64,000 bases of DNA, taken from NCBI GenBank assembly GCA_963854835.1, contig OY978526.1, positions 44,351,140 to 44,415,139 of the forward strand. Reading direction: 5' to 3'. This DNA comes from Megamerina dolium. Its lineage: Eukaryota; Arthropoda; Insecta; Diptera; Megamerinidae. Positions 12,392-25,523 of the stretch are shown here, piece after piece; within the stretch, counting starts at the first letter, position 1, and each line of letters starts with the position of its first letter. The translations under genes and the position numbers were made by a program. The notes under the pieces are model-generated. The model saw only the letters and a list, made by a program, of their open reading frames with translations, was not told the origin of the DNA and searched no databases.

Positions 12392-13679
12392 CGAGGGCGG
12401 ATTGATAAAGAAGCTACCTAAGTACGAAAATGGCAGCACAAACACAAACACATTCTTTTTTTTTTGAAATTGCGATCTGTCAAACGTCATCTGTTAAAAT
12501 TTCACTCAAATTCATCGATTAGTTTAGTTGTTGCAGACGTTTGAAGTAACCAACTTTCGTGTTCCTTGAAAAATGGAAAAAAGCGAATTTCGTGCAGTGA
12601 TTAAACACTATTATTTGAAAGGGAAAACGGCGAAAGAGACAAAAGAAAGGCTCGATTAGAAAAAGAAAGGCTTCAGATTACATGGTAAAATATTGGATTG
12701 CTGAATTTAAACGCGGCCGAACAAGCACTGCAACAATACCATCAACAGGAAGGCCAAAAGAGAAAAGAGGTTGCTAAAGAAAATATCAAGAAAATCCTCG
12801 ATATCGTTATGAATGATCGCCGAGTCAAGTTGCGTGAGATTGTTGAAATGGTAAACATCTCATATGAACGTGTGTTCAACATTTTGCATTAACATTTGCA
12901 TATGAAAAAGCTATCGGCAAGATGGGTGCCGCGTTTGCTCAGTGTCGAACAAAAACGAGTTCAAGAGACCACTTCACAGCGGTGTTTGGACATGATAAAG
13001 CGTAATCCTGTTGATTTTTGGCGTCGATTAATAACTGTTGATGAAACGTGGGTCCACCACTACACACCTGAAACCAAAAATCAATCGAAACAATGGGTTG
13101 AAGCTGGTGGAAGTGCTCCGAAGAAGGCGAAGGCTGTGAAATCGGCAGGCAAGGTTATGACCACTGTATTTTGGGATGCACTCGGAATATTGCTTATCGA
13201 TTATCTTGGAAAAGGATCCACAATCACAGGAAAGTATTATCGTGCATTATTGAATCAATTGAATGATGCAATCAAGAAAAAATTACCACATTTAAAGAAG
13301 AAAAAAGTGATCCTTCTTCAAGACAACACACCGGTTCACACAGCATTAGATACGATGCTAAAATTACGTGAAATACACTTCGAATTGGTTGATCATACAC
13401 CTTATAGTCCAGATTTAGCTCCTAGGGACTTTTTCCTGTTTCCAAACTTGAAAAAATGGCTCGCAGGAAAAAGATTCAGCTCAAACGAAGAAGTGATTAC
13501 CGAAACTAACACGTATTTTGAGGGGTTCCCGAAATCGTATTATTCAGATGGTATAAAAAAGTTGGAATATCGTCTTACTAATGTATCGAAGTAAAAGGAG
13601 ATTATGTTGAGAAATAAATGGTTTTTGAAAAAAAATGTTTTTTTCCTACTTAGGTAGCTTCATTATCAATCCGCCCTCG
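12392..13679 (+). mobile_element. mariner-family transposon, copy 1
   Basis: Terminal inverted repeats CGAGGGCGGATTGATAAAGA and inverse, flanked by TA at 12390-12391 and 13680-13681. Its 1288 bp is typical of mariner. It is the same family as the reverse-oriented copy at 25073-27445. Confidence 0.95.
12573..13594 (+). pseudogene. mariner DD34D transposase, broken in its N-terminal half
   Basis: Transposase for the enclosing element. It starts at ATG 12573 with EFRAVIKHYYLKGKTAKETK. The segment after that is deleted or rearranged around 12655 with a stop (LD then TAG). A duplicated AAAAGAG (12756-12769) shifts the frame after GRPKE. A TAA stop follows FNILH at 12890-12892. The catalytic half is open from 12896 to 13594, with D in TVDETWVHHYTPE, D in LLQDNTPVHTA and the third D in SPDLAPRDFFLF, 34 residues between the last two (DD34D, mariner). 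The last residues (LTNVSK) are frameshifted relative to the ending seen in copy 2 (KGDYVEK). The sequence looks irritans/mellifera-like, but I cannot fix the subfamily. Confidence 0.9.
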
Positions 13680-13681
13680 TA

Positions 13682-16600
13682 TATACTTTTTCATATCGGT
13701 TACCTCGCCTAATGGGTGTTACAACGACATTGAGTGCAGGGTATACAAAGTGAGTGTACAGCACAGTTTTATAATTTATTTGTGGTTTTGGCATAGCAAA
13801 AATTTTACGTTCTTAATTATTTTTTCGTTATGGATATGGTTTGCAAAACATTGTTTTTTTTCCGTAGCAAGACGGTTTATATTGCAGAAATTAATAATAG
13901 TGGCTAGTCGCGATGAAATTACTACACTATATTAAATACAATAGTTTACTACTGAAAAAGAGAGAGGCTTAGTTGAGGCACAGTGGTCTCAGAAGTTCCT
14001 CATAAGTATACATGTGTTTTTGTGTATACATATAATTAATATATATATAAAACCAAACTAAATTACTCTCTTGCACTGGTTGACTCTGCCATAATATATT
14101 GAATACATTTTCTGTTTAGAGGCGGCTTCTATTAGTTCACTGAATTGGTGAATGGCATGAATTGTTTTCAATTTTTAACACATACAATACAATTTGCAAT
14201 AACTGTAAAATGAAAATTATACATTCCAAATTAGTCGCTTGTATGTAGCTTAGACTATATAGTATTTGTAATATACCATAATTTCCTCATGCATTATATT
14301 TTTTGTGAAAGGTAATTTTTGAATTGTATTGAATTTTTTGAGTTGAATTTTAATAATTACAATAAATATTCAAACAATTCGAATACTTATAATTGCTCAT
14401 AATTTGTAAACATTTAAATTTTTGTGATATATAAGGTAGATTATAGTTTTGGTTATTCTTTGAATCGAATATCCGTGATACTCGGATTGGGAAAGTATTC
14501 GGATATGTATTTGTGTATTGGCGTAGCTGAGGTGGGGAGGTGTTTTAGGGAGTATATTCCTAACTCCTTGGCTGATGGACTAATTAAATGAATATAATAT
14601 TTATAATATAAACATATTTAGAACTTCATTCATTTTCCATTACACAAACACTCAAGTGCTCAAGTTTATTCTCGTTAAATGACATCCCCTAATACTATAT
14701 AGTAGTTTAACACATACAATAAGTCTACAATTGAAATACCAAAAATTTAGATAATTATTGTTAAAACTAATTATAAGATTTAAGTATAATTTTGCTAAAA
14801 TCAAATGAGGAATGTAGAAGCTACAAATCATTTAGTGAAGATAAGCAAATTAGATTTTAGAAACAAACTCGTTTGCATATACAATATAAAGGTGTCCAAC
14901 TGAAACTTAGTATGTAAGATAACATATATTATTAAAAATGGGCGTAATCGGTTGAAAACCTCACCTACCTCCCAAACCAAAGTGTCACTTATTTTCATTC
15001 GATTCCGTCTATTTTCGAGCTCATCCATATATTGATAAATTTAATGGTATACACTAAGTTTCAGCTTCATGACTTTAAACTTTCGGGCTTTTTGTATTCT
15101 TATATACAAAAATATATTCTTGGATAAAAGCTGGACGTGATATTCATTTGATTACTCCCATTTCCAAATATACATATTTAATTTCATGTATAACCTTGTA
15201 TTTAGTGTATGCATTTAGTTTCAGTTCTATGCCTTCATGATTTTGTATGGGAAAATCATAAGCTATATTTTAAAATAGTTTATAAAAACAGTACAATGCG
15301 TTAATTAAGAGATGCTGCATAAAGCGACACCGCATAAAGCGACATTGCTTTTCGATGGTCTCTAATTGCATTTTGCCACGTTTATGAATTCGGTGCATGA
15401 CTATAGTGAGATATCATTTACCGAACGCCTTTTCTACAACATCGTGAACATTTTGTACAGATCAATTAGAAAGCCAAGAAACAGGAACATTACACTAAAG
15501 TCTTCATTAGTAACGACTTGAGATCAGTAACTTGAAATTTATAAGACCCCAATAACAGAATGCACTCTATCAAGCCCTCCGTTGCTAGCGTTGCGTTTTA
15601 TCTTAGTTTATTTAACAATTCTATTGTTCTTTAAGCTCTTAATAAATAAAAAAATAAAAAATAAATTATAGAATCAAAATGGTACGATATGGTTGTTTTG
15701 AAATCTTTGATTTTTATAATTTGTTTTACTGTTTTAACCAAGGAACGATTAAATGGTATAGTAGAAATGAAATTATTCAGTTACCTGATAATAGCTTACC
15801 AGGAAAAACGTAAAACCTATTTAAAAGAATGAAATATTAATATTTCAACATGCTTAGAACTTTCGAGTGAAACTTTCTTCGCAAGATTTTTGGATCTTTT
15901 TGCTTTGACGGGGAGTACCGAATAAAGTACATCCATCAGCTGTATGGGTTTAAAATTCATTCGGTTACGCTGGCATGGTTATATCGAGTGAATGGAAGGT
16001 ACTTCATTTTGACCTAATTCGTTGTAAGACCCATTCGACGGGACTCTGCGCTTGAGTGCATAACGTGGCTGCGGTAGAGGTGATAATTTAGATAATATTT
16101 CATCAGTGTAATAAAATTGAACTGTTAAGCATGAACAGATAAATTATAATAAATTTGTTATGGTAATTTTCAGCGATAATTAAATTGTGATTGTAGCATT
16201 TATATTGCTCATATAATAGGCGTTCTCATTGATTCTTAACAATCGACTTTGCTAGTGGTCGTACATGTAATATATATTTACAATATAAACATTTCAAATT
16301 ACTACTTTTGAATGTGATTAAAGTGAAGAATTCACTTAAAATTGCCATGCTATTATGAATTGTAATTATTATGAATTATAGTTTTTGTATTTATATTATT
16401 GTAGTATAAATGTACATATGAAAAATCTGTTGCATGTAAGTACTATCAGCAGCTATGAGTATTTTTTTTTATATTGTTTAATTATGTTTTTTATATTTTT
16501 TTCTTGCACTAATGCGAGGGTTGCTTTTAGGCGTACAAACTATAGACTTTTATGTAATATTACACCGAATATACAAAAATAAATTATTCTTTTTATTGAT

Positions 16601-16734
16601 TTATGTTTTCCCATAATTATTATGCATCATATGTGTACGTACTAGTGTACATACAGGTATGATTGCTTAAGTATATACGAATATTAGGGGTTTTCAAAAT
16701 ATATACAGATAGAATGTTTACACTTAATTGTAAA
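13682..16734. other. AT-rich spacer, no gene recognised
   Basis: Long AT-rich stretch with only short random frames. A small direct repeat of GCATAAAGCGACA occurs near 15310-15345. Nothing supports coding sequence. Confidence 0.45.
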
Positions 16735-17080
16735 AAAAATAAAATAAATATGAGGCACTTATAAGCCCCGAAGGGCTCTTTGGCAGAGCTTCTCTTCCAG
16801 TACTGTTGTGCGTGTTAAATTTTTGACAGTATTAGAATAGACCTACTTATTTTAGCCGGTTCCGAGCGTTAGAATTCTTGCGTCATCTGAGCTTTGTCGC
16901 AGAGTTGTTTTAGAAGCCTTTTCATGGCAAATTGTTACTGCCGGAAGAATTGTCAATTGCTTGCTGATGTGTGGGTACCGTTCGAAAGAAAAATCGATAT
17001 TAAATCTGTTATGCTTCAGCCGGGGATTGAACCCACAACCTACAGATCAGAAGGCACTGAGCTACGGCATTCACTTAAAC
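16735..17080 (-). mobile_element. tRNA-derived SINE
   Basis: Read on the minus strand, the head GCCGTAGCTCAGTGCC resembles a tRNA A box, and GTGGGTTCAATCCCCGG is a B box. Next come the family body with GGCAATTGACAATTCTTCCG-type and GGTAGTAACAATTTGCCATG-type segments, and then CCTTCGGGGCTTATAAGTGC with an AT-rich tail. The frame at 16894-17148 only runs antisense through it. Confidence 0.8.
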
Positions 17081-19199
17081 GTCCACTAAACGCTCTAGAC
17101 ATATTTCACGATCAGTTAGGTTTAAAAATCTGTTTTTTGGTAACGTGAGGTAGACGTATTTGCTTAAGTGTCAAGTAAAATTTAGTACCGGCAATATAGT
17201 GAACTACCAATTACCAACATTTATAAATTTGATAAACTTTTGATAAATTTCGATCGATTTTGAAGATTTGTGTTATATTCCCAACGAGTTTATCACAACT
17301 TAAAGCAAATCAAGTTGGAATATTGTCATAGCAAGAATTTTTGGATTTATTTTCATTGGTGGAAACTGTGTGCTTCCTTCTTAAAAATACTAGAAATTGC
17401 TTCTTTCCGCCCTAATGTGCATACGTACATATACATGTAGGTACGTACATATGTATATATTCAACTTTTATTTTATTGTGTAAATAATATATATTGATAG
17501 ATTATCTTTCAATACACCACACAAGCATGCAACAAGGGCGAAATTAATACCAAAAAATGACTCTTTTATTTTATTTTATTGATCTGTCGTACGTTATATA
17601 TGTATATTGACTGATATTTCTCATCTTATACATATTCCAAGCATGCTGAAAATTGCGACATTTAAAGAAAAGTTTATATTTGGTAGGTACTATTTAAAAC
17701 AGATAACAAGAAATGTATATTTTTTGAGAATTGCGTGATTCCCAACTGCGTTAATGTTACTTAACATTTGCATATATATGTGTGTATTTGAGTTAATTTT
17801 AAATATGTATAAAAACTCGTTATCATTTTGCACAATTTTTGTTTTTTTTTTCTAGAAAAACAAAATTAAAAATCACAACATGCAGCTGCCGGTAACTCTT
17901 AACTTAAATACAATATTATTTTCAAAATGTATTCTTAAAAATAACACTCTTTGGTAATAAAAAAAAAGCAAGAAATTATAAAGAATTGTTCAAAAAACTA
18001 ACTTCGCACAATTGTTATTTATAATCATATACAGCACGATTGAACGATGCGTATACCGAAACGATTCGTATTTACGTATTCAACAGATACAACCGACTAA
18101 ATCAAAGCATCTATCTGCACACATGTAGCTGCTATCTTATGGATTCATTGGAGAAGAAGAAGAAGAACTCGAAACACACAAATGTAGTGCAGATTAAAGT
18201 TAACGTATACGACATGTTCGCTAGCATGGCGTCATACAAAATCTGGGTTTGAATCGTTTATGGCACAATAATCAAATACATACACATTGAAGCAGCCGTA
18301 GTGGCGGTGAAAAGTTTTAGACGAAACTACATAGTATAATAATTTATTATAATAATTTTAATTTAATTGCTTTTATTTATTGATATGATTGTGTCATTAA
18401 TATGTAAGGATTATTAAAAATGCTGACAAATGAAAGAAAGCACGAATCTACTTGTAAACTATTTGTTGATCGCATTTAAAGTTCTTGTTTGTGTTTGTTG
18501 CTGGGGTTTGATGTGGTTTGAAGAGGCTCGTTCTTTGTTGTATGACGGCATTTACACACACACACATAGTTAAATATGTTCGTACAGTTAAGCGTAGATA
18601 AAATAGAATAAAAAACAAGTTTAACCGGCGTATACTTGTGATTCTTCCTGTTGTATTTACCTACATTATTCTTAGTACATAGTTGTTTTATTTCGTATAC
18701 TATAATATGAAGATGTATTTGGATTAGATATTCAGTTTTTTATTTGTATTCTGTGCTAAGCAAAAAATTCTAACGTGTGCTTAGCAAATTATGATTTATG
18801 TTCTTCTTTTTCTTACTTTTTATTGTTTTGATTTTTAACACATTCTTTTAGTATTTCGCATATGCATGTTATCTATTGGCATCTATCTGTTTTGACACAC
18901 ATACATGTATTACAATTAACTGTTTACTAAGTGAATTTGCTTGTACATGTAATTATATTTACACATATTGATGATATTAGATAATAATTCTAAAATTTGA
19001 TTGCTTCATTATATTCTTAGAAATCTTAGAACCAATCAAGAAGAGTAAAGGAAAGACAATGGTCAAAAAATTGCTTTGAACAAAAATGATTAAAAAATTA
19101 AAATATTCCAAATTTTTTTTTTTTTTTTTGTAGAAATGCTCCTGATTTGCTGACATATTTTTAAAATTCGCTTTGGAACGAATCTAATTTTAAACGTGT
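17081..19199. other. AT-rich spacer
   Basis: No recognised gene. Contains short CA and TA tracts (for example near 18552) and a poly-T run near 19112-19130. Confidence 0.45.
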
Positions 19200-20095
19200 A
19201 CGTATACAGTACGTCTTTTAAGTAACGAGATTTTTTTCTACTTCAATAAAATTCATACGATTTTCGCCAATTAACTCTATTTAACCAACAAATATGAATT
19301 CGATCAATGACTTAAATTGATTTTTTAGTCAAAAACGATCGATAGACGATTGTCCTTTTGATTATTTTATTCAGTAAATTTATGTGGAATCAAATGTGCA
19401 TAAACTTTTTTTGTTCTTCAAATCATGACGTAATGACGTGATATCCCAGATTGTGCCTTTAATTATATTATTAAAATTGGCGACCCTGCATAATTCATGC
19501 GGAACACAAGTCAACTCACTTCAGCATCATAAACGAAGATGGGTCAATAAGTGCATGAAACATGAAACAAGTCAAAAAAAAAAAAAAAACAAAATACCTC
19601 GCTTGTCAGAAGCATCAAAAGACAAATTATCAAATTTAAGTTCAAGAAGTTCAGTAACAATTTGCCATAAAAAAGCTTCTAAAAGAACTCTATGACAAAG
19701 CTCATAAAAAGTGATGTAGCACGATTGATGTAGCAAGATTGTCAAAATCGCTGAAAATGAAAATTGACATAATGATACCAGACTGTCAAATCAGACATAT
19801 TAGGGCAACAATAAGCTGAAGGAGCAAATGGTCATTCAAAAAAAGGAACAAGTGTAGAATACGGCCTCCTAAGGGGAAAAAATATAAAAAATTGCCTCGG
19901 ATAAAGCTTATTTTTGTGAATATAACAAATCAAAAATTGGACGGTGCTAACGTCTATATAAGGCGTGGCTCACGGTCAAAATTAAAAATTGAGGTGGAGA
20001 TTACTCAATACACATGCAATTTTTTTCTACAACATGCGTATCAAAACAAAGGTTTTTTAAAAACCTTTTCACTGATATATATTACTTAATACCTA
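19200..20095 (+). pseudogene. Possible decayed Tc1/mariner-type transposon
   Basis: The block starts with ACAGTACGTCTTTTAAGTAA, which looks like a transposon terminus. It contains basic frames (19438-19695 and 19892-20089). One part, LIFVNITNQKLDGANVY, faintly resembles the region after the first catalytic D of Tc1 transposases (FSDEKKFNLDGPDG-like). No catalytic residue is demonstrable, so the assignment is weak. Confidence 0.25.
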
Positions 20096-20121
20096 TTTTT
20101 CACATATTAAAAGTTATTGTT

Positions 20122-21416
20122 AAAAATCTCCTTACAGTCGGCTGGGGCCGACCAAACTATACCCTGCATATGTAGATTTATATATAAAAAGGTTACTCGA
20201 ATATCCAACTTTTCTTTTATTTCCACTTTTCGAGAAACAATTTTTGCATATACTACTAATTTACACCCGAAATATGGTTGACTTTGACGAAGTAAAAGGA
20301 TTTTAAGATAATTCCGAGGCTTAGTATGGGAGCTATATAAAAAGTGGGCGTGGCTTACCACTTTCTAGTAAATCCAATTAATTTTTCAATGTCAATCCAC
20401 ACCTTAAATTTGGTGTCCTAAGTTGAATAGTTTCTAAGTTATGGTGGTTAACATTTTTGTTTAATTTCCTCAACTTTGTATGGGAGCCCCAATAAGAAGT
20501 GGGCGTGGTACGCTGATTTTTCGCCAGATTTTTGCCGACTACGATATTAATTGAAGTGTCAATTATGGTTATTCTAGACAGAAGATTGCCGAAGTTACAG
20601 CTGTTTCAATTTAAAATTTGTATGGGGGCTACGATAAACACTGGGCGTGGTGCCGTGGCGCCCATTTTCTTTGAGCCTAGTTGCTCATACAATACTAATC
20701 CACACCTTAAATCTCGTTATTCTACGCTGAATAGTTTGCAAGTTATAACCGGTAACATTTTTTTTAATTTCCGCAACTTTGTATGGGAGACCCAAAAAGG
20801 AGTGGGCGTGGCACATTGATTTTCTGCCATATTATTTCCGACTACTGTGTTAATCTAAGTGTCAATTATGGTTATTCTAGACAGAAGATTGTAGAAGTTA
20901 CAGCAGTTTCAATTTAAAAGAAGTACAGACACTTTGTATGGGAGCTACGCTAGAAAGTAGGCGTGGCTCATCCACTTTTGGTGAGGTTATATAGTAGTAT
21001 AATATAACTCTATGTGCAAAATATTGTTGTCTCAAGTGGTATATTGTGTGAGTTATAGCAAGTTAAAGATTTTGAAAATTTCGAGGTTAGTCGCTTTGAA
21101 TGCTTGGTGTGGGCGTGGTTATTGACCGATCGTGCCCAATATCAATCCCCTCCGTACGCTTGGATCATAGATTACTTATGCCAAATTTCATCGAAATAGC
21201 TCAATATTTACTCAAGTTATCGTGCGAACCAGCCAGGTGACATTCAGACGGACGGACGGACGGACGGACGGACGGACATCGTTAAATCGAAAATTTAATC
21301 GACGCTGATCACGAATATATATCCATGTCTATATCTCCGGAGATTCCTTCAAGTGGACACAAACATCTGACCGAAATGAATATACCATGCATATTGCATT
21401 ATGCAGGGTATAAAAA
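20122..21416 (-). mobile_element. HINE/DINE-1-like element, copy A
   Basis: Non-coding dispersed repeat. Reading the minus strand, it begins in a T tract with TATACCCTGCATA and has a (GTCC)n tract (GGAC repeats at about 21246-21276 on plus). It then has six CCACGCC-containing units about 155 bp apart, the inverted partner TATGCAGGGTATA, a hairpin GTCGGC/GCCGAC (20138-20152) and a TGTAAGGAGATTTT end. Subterminal inverted repeats, a microsatellite, a 3' hairpin and T-tract insertion are hallmarks of DINE-1-like non-autonomous Helentrons, and (GTCY)n is typical of dipteran mini-me repeats. Open frames within it are spurious. Confidence 0.8.
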
Positions 21417-22430
21417 TATAAATTAGAAGATTTTTGTTGCAAATCAATTTTTTTTCTGAAAATAAGCCTTATTTACGTATCGAAAATTTAGCACAATATT
21501 AAAGCCTATACAACGGAGTATAAACAATTTGTATGCATTAAAAAATTTTTTTTCGATAGACGAAGACGGCTTTCAATGCCGACTTCGCGACCAACTGTAC
21601 TTTAGGATAAAACTCTTTTTTGATAGCCTTCGGCCGGCTATAAAAAAAATATGTTTTATATAAAAATTTTTAGTTTGTTTTCACGACAAGAATAACCTGT
21701 ATCCAACGCAATTTGTTATTTTTGCTTTCTCAAGAAGGCCGTATTCTGCACTTATGCCAAAAAAAAAAGAATTATTATATATTGTTCGTTGTTGTGCAGA
21801 ATATGAAAGAATAGATGATCAATGATTAGAAAGTCAGTGTTCTTTGTGCCCTACACAAAAAAGTTGACTCCGATAATCTCTACCAACTACCGTAGAATAA
21901 GTCTGCTAAGTCTTATGTATAAGAGTCTTTAAGTGATATCTCATTGGACTTTGCGAAAGTAGCTTCAGACCTGGAGAATCTATAAAATCGTACAGAAAAC
22001 TTAGGAGAAACAAAACTATGCGTAATCTAAAATTGATGTGCAAATATATTTAAGCAAATAGACGGCCTGGTCTGATAAATGATTTTTTTTCTAATTTTTT
22101 TTTGTTCATCTAAGCTATTTTAACACCACAATATTCATTTTTACTTTTCGGCACTAAGAATGTGCGCTGCACAATCCATAAGCAAATTTTACATCTCTGA
22201 ATGTCTTCAAAAAATTCAAATACCATAAGGATCTTTTTTTGTGGTTGGGTATACACTTTCTTGCATCTGTATGTTGTGCTGCTTCTCAGTAATATTATTG
22301 ATAATGAAATACATTTGCATTTGTAAATTATGTATGTATGTGCGTAAATATATTTTCCTACCCAGTAAAACAATGTTAATAATAGAAATAGGCATGCTAT
22401 TAATAGTGATATTAATGCACTGCATTAGTA
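21417..22430. other. Spacer, AT-rich
   Basis: No gene recognised. A 15-bp motif near 21738 (GGCCGTATTCTGCAC) is the near-inverse of one at about 19853, which may mean that the two sides of HINE copy A belong to one older repeat. Confidence 0.35.
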
Positions 22431-23236
22431 TGAATTAGTAACGGGCTTTTTATGTTTCATAGCGCCACGCGTAAGCGCGATGTCGTACATCGTTGTCCGA
22501 AATGTAATTCTAAATGTATATTCACTTGCCAAAAATAAAACATTTGCAATTTGGTTATGTCCATTATATTTTCTCCACGATGGAATATTTTAAGAATTGG
22601 CGAAAAAACAGCATTTGTGAGATGTTTTGTTAAGTTACTTTTTTGCAAAGAAAAGTGCTGCTGAAATCGTTTGCTTGTGGAATTGTGTGGCGACAGTTTT
22701 CTAACCAATACACAGTGTTTTTGATATCAAAGACAAAGAACGCTCTGGACAGCGAAAAAAGTTTGAAGACTGGATTTGGAGACATTACTTTATCAAGACC
22801 AGGTCGAATCATTACGGCACAACTGTAGCGACAACAATTAGTGCGGTTTAAGGGAGCAATGATCGAGAAACGGCCGGAATATGCGAGAAGGCACAAGTCC
22901 GTAATTTTTCACCATGACAACGCGCTGCCACACATTGCTATTCCGGTCAAAAACTATATTGCTAATAACGGATGGGAAGTTTTATACCACCCGCTTTATA
23001 GCCCAGACCTGGCGCCTTCATATTACCACTTGTTCCTGTCCATGCAGAACGCCCTTAATGGAATACGTTTCACTTCAGTCACCGGAATCAAAAATTGGCT
23101 CGATTTGGCGAAAGATGAGGAAATGTCATAGTTTCTGATGAATAACACTTTAAATGACATGTTTTTTACAGAATTCTTAAAAAAAAAAAATGATTTTTAA
23201 GCACAAAAATGGCCGGTTACTAATTCACACACCCAA
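22431..23236 (+). mobile_element. Deleted mariner element (mauritiana-like)
   Basis: The ends carry an inverted GAATTAGTAAC motif (22432-22442; inverse near 23218-23228) with TA nearby on both sides. The outer bases at the left are degraded, so boundaries are approximate. At about 0.8 kb it is shorter than the usual 1.3 kb of mariner. Confidence 0.65.
22841..23131 (+). pseudogene. mariner transposase fragment lacking the third catalytic Asp
   Basis: C-terminal part of a mauritiana (Mos1)-type transposase. RPEYARRHKSVIFHHDNALPH carries the second catalytic D. It is followed by NGWEVLYHPLYSPDLAPSYYHLF, where the position of the third D (34 residues on) is Y. An upstream remnant around 22720-22790 reads DIKDKERSGQRKKFED, the linker after the DNA-binding domain. 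The intervening catalytic N-terminal half is absent, so a large internal deletion occurred. The frame ends early (KDEEMS, then stop). Non-functional. Confidence 0.8.
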
Positions 23237-23237
23237 T

Positions 23238-23897
23238 ACTAATACTAAAGGTGTTGGTATCGCTATTATTATTTCCATTCATAAAATTTAATATTTTCTC
23301 TTTTATATACCTTCATTCATACATATATGTAAATACTAGGGATGTCAATTTGTTCGATTTTTACGACCCGTGATTTTAGGGATCTCGTTTGTAAAATCCC
23401 AGGATCCCCGGATATAGATGTTCATTATTTTGTAATAACTTAACTTAAAAAAATTGCATCAATATTTTTTGAGAAGCTCTCCAAATAATTAATAAATAAA
23501 TCGGTTTTAAATATGCTTATTTATTTAAAGTGCAAATTATTGGTAACAAGACAAAAGGCAATAGTTAAATTTATACGGAGTATATTCTCGTATCTGATAA
23601 AGTATCACAAATGTGAAAAAAAAACTCGATGAAAAAACAAAACTTAAAAGTAATCAAATGTATTTTTTGGTTGAAAGAAATTCATATATTTTTTAATATC
23701 GTAGAATTTAAGCGGAAAAAGCGGAAAGTAGTAGGTTTTAATACAACAAAATCGTTCAAACAAATCTATATTTGTTAAAAAGTTATTACATATGTATATT
23801 CAACTAATTCAATTTGTAGTTAATTGCTTACAAAGCAAAAATTACTTTTAGTAACACAATTAAAAAAAAAACAAAATTCTTAAATAAATCACAAATA
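23238..23897. other. AT-rich spacer
   Basis: No coding signal or recognised repeat. Confidence 0.45.
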
Positions 23898-24340
23898 CAG
23901 GGTTAAGAGCCTTCGGATTTGATTTAAAAAAAACACGTAAAATTTAGAGATATGTATGAAATCTTTATTTGAGTCGATAGAACGATCTATATAATTCAAT
24001 GTTTAAAAATGATTTCATGTATATGTTGACCGCGGCTGCACCTCTAATGGTTCATACGCTGGGTCTAATTTTGGCATACTTTCTCCAACATATCGTCCGG
24101 TATCTCACGAATAAATCGATAATTCACTGTAATCAACAACGGATACAGCTGCGATATTTTCCTCTGTTCGCACTCCACGTCCGCCTCAGAAGGTCACCCA
24201 AATTGACCACAAAATGGAAGAAGTACACGATGCATTTTCTTAACCGAGCATGAATTTTAATAATAAAATTCAATACACGAAAACAGCTGAGCTGCCAAAA
24301 ACAGCCTTACCAAAAAGAAAGTTGCTAAAAAATCACACTG
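23898..24340 (-). mobile_element. Tc1/mariner-superfamily deletion derivative, copy 1
   Basis: Flanked by TA at both ends (23896-23897 and 24341-24342). The right end reads inward CAGTGTGATTTTTTAGCAAC. The left end (CAGGGTTAAGAGCC) has lost part of the T tract. It is homologous to 63349-63930. On the minus strand it keeps an N-terminal transposase fragment (RTEENIAAV-type) and a C-terminal tail (LEKVCQNW-like to the end), with the catalytic core missing. Confidence 0.75.
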
Positions 24341-24397
24341 TATTTAGTATTACTTAGTCTTATTATACAGACTGCTGATATCAAATAAATAATACAT

Positions 24398-24696
24398 AGC
24401 AAATTAGCTCAGTGGTTAGTGTGATGGCCTTCTGATCTGTAGACCGCGAGTTCAATCCCCGGGTGAAGCATACATTAAATATCGAAAAGTTTTTTCTTTC
24501 GAACGGTGCCCACCTGTTGGCAAGCAATTGGCAATTCTTCCGGCAGTAACAATTTGCATGGCAAAGCTTCTAAAAGAGCTATGTGACAAAACTCAGAAAA
24601 AGTGATAAAAGTCATAAAGGTCATAAGCTGGAAGAGAAGTTCGGCCAAAGAGCCGTTCGGCGCTTATAAGTGCCACATATCATTTTATTTTTTTTA
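24398..24696 (+). mobile_element. tRNA-derived SINE, head well preserved
   Basis: The head TTAGCTCAGTGGTTAGTGTG matches a tRNA A box, and GCGAGTTCAATCCCCGG is a B box (RNA polymerase III internal promoter). The body has CGGTGCCCACCTGTTGGCAA and GGCAATTCTTCCGGCAGTAA. The 3' end GGCGCTTATAAGTGCCACAT leads into a T-rich tail. Confidence 0.85.
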
Positions 24697-25491
24697 CGTA
24701 TTGACAATTCAAAATTCATATAGTTGTAACAAATTTATATCGATATAATTAATCGTCGTTGCACCTACAAAAGTAGCTATATTTTTCTAACATCTCTGTA
24801 CTACTGTTGAAAAGTAATACAAAAAAAAAACAAGCAAAAAATACTAAACTATTTAAATCTAATCTAGATCTGAATTTATTGCATATTAACCTGCCGATGA
24901 AATACACAATTCCGGAATCCCGGAATCGCTGGATTATTATCCCTAGTAGACACATATGTACATATATATAACCGATACTAAGCTTGTGATTACTTCGTAA
25001 TGCGTAATGTAATAAAAAATGTTAGTATTCGGAAGATCACAACACTCATTAACATGTTGTAAGATACATGTACGAGGGCGGATTAATAATGAAGCTACCT
25101 AAGTAGAAAAAAAACATTTTTTTTTCAAAAACCATTTATTTCTCAACATAGTCTCCTTTTACTTCGACACACTTACTAAGACGATATTCCAACTTCTTTA
25201 TACCATCTGAATAATACGATTTCGGGAACCCCTCAAAATACGCGTTAGTTTCGGTAATCACTTCTTCGTTTGAGCCGAATCTTTTTCCTGCGAGCCATTT
25301 TTTCAAGTTTGAAAACAGGAAAAAGTCATTAGGAGCTAAATCTGGACTATAAGGTGGATGATCAACCAATTCGAAGTGTATTTCACGTAATTTTAGCATC
25401 GTATCCAATGCTGTGTGAATTGGTGCGTTGTCTTGAAGAAAGAGCACTTTTTTCTTCTTTAAATGTGGTCGTTTTTTCTTGATTGCATCAT

Positions 25492-25497
<6 letters not shown>

Positions 25498-25523
<26 letters not shown>

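Noticed and set aside
20532..20819. 95-codon frame, with a similar one at 58709-58966
   Set aside because: Falls in the internal tandem units of the HINE-like elements; indels between units break it and the motif CCACGCCCAC is conserved as DNA, not as protein.
21246..21276. CRISPR-like or satellite array from the GGAC repeats
   Set aside because: It is a 4-bp microsatellite internal to a dispersed element; there are no repeat-spacer units anywhere in the window.
24398..24470. A functional tRNA gene
   Set aside because: A and B boxes are present, but the sequence continues directly into the SINE body and no acceptor stem closes.
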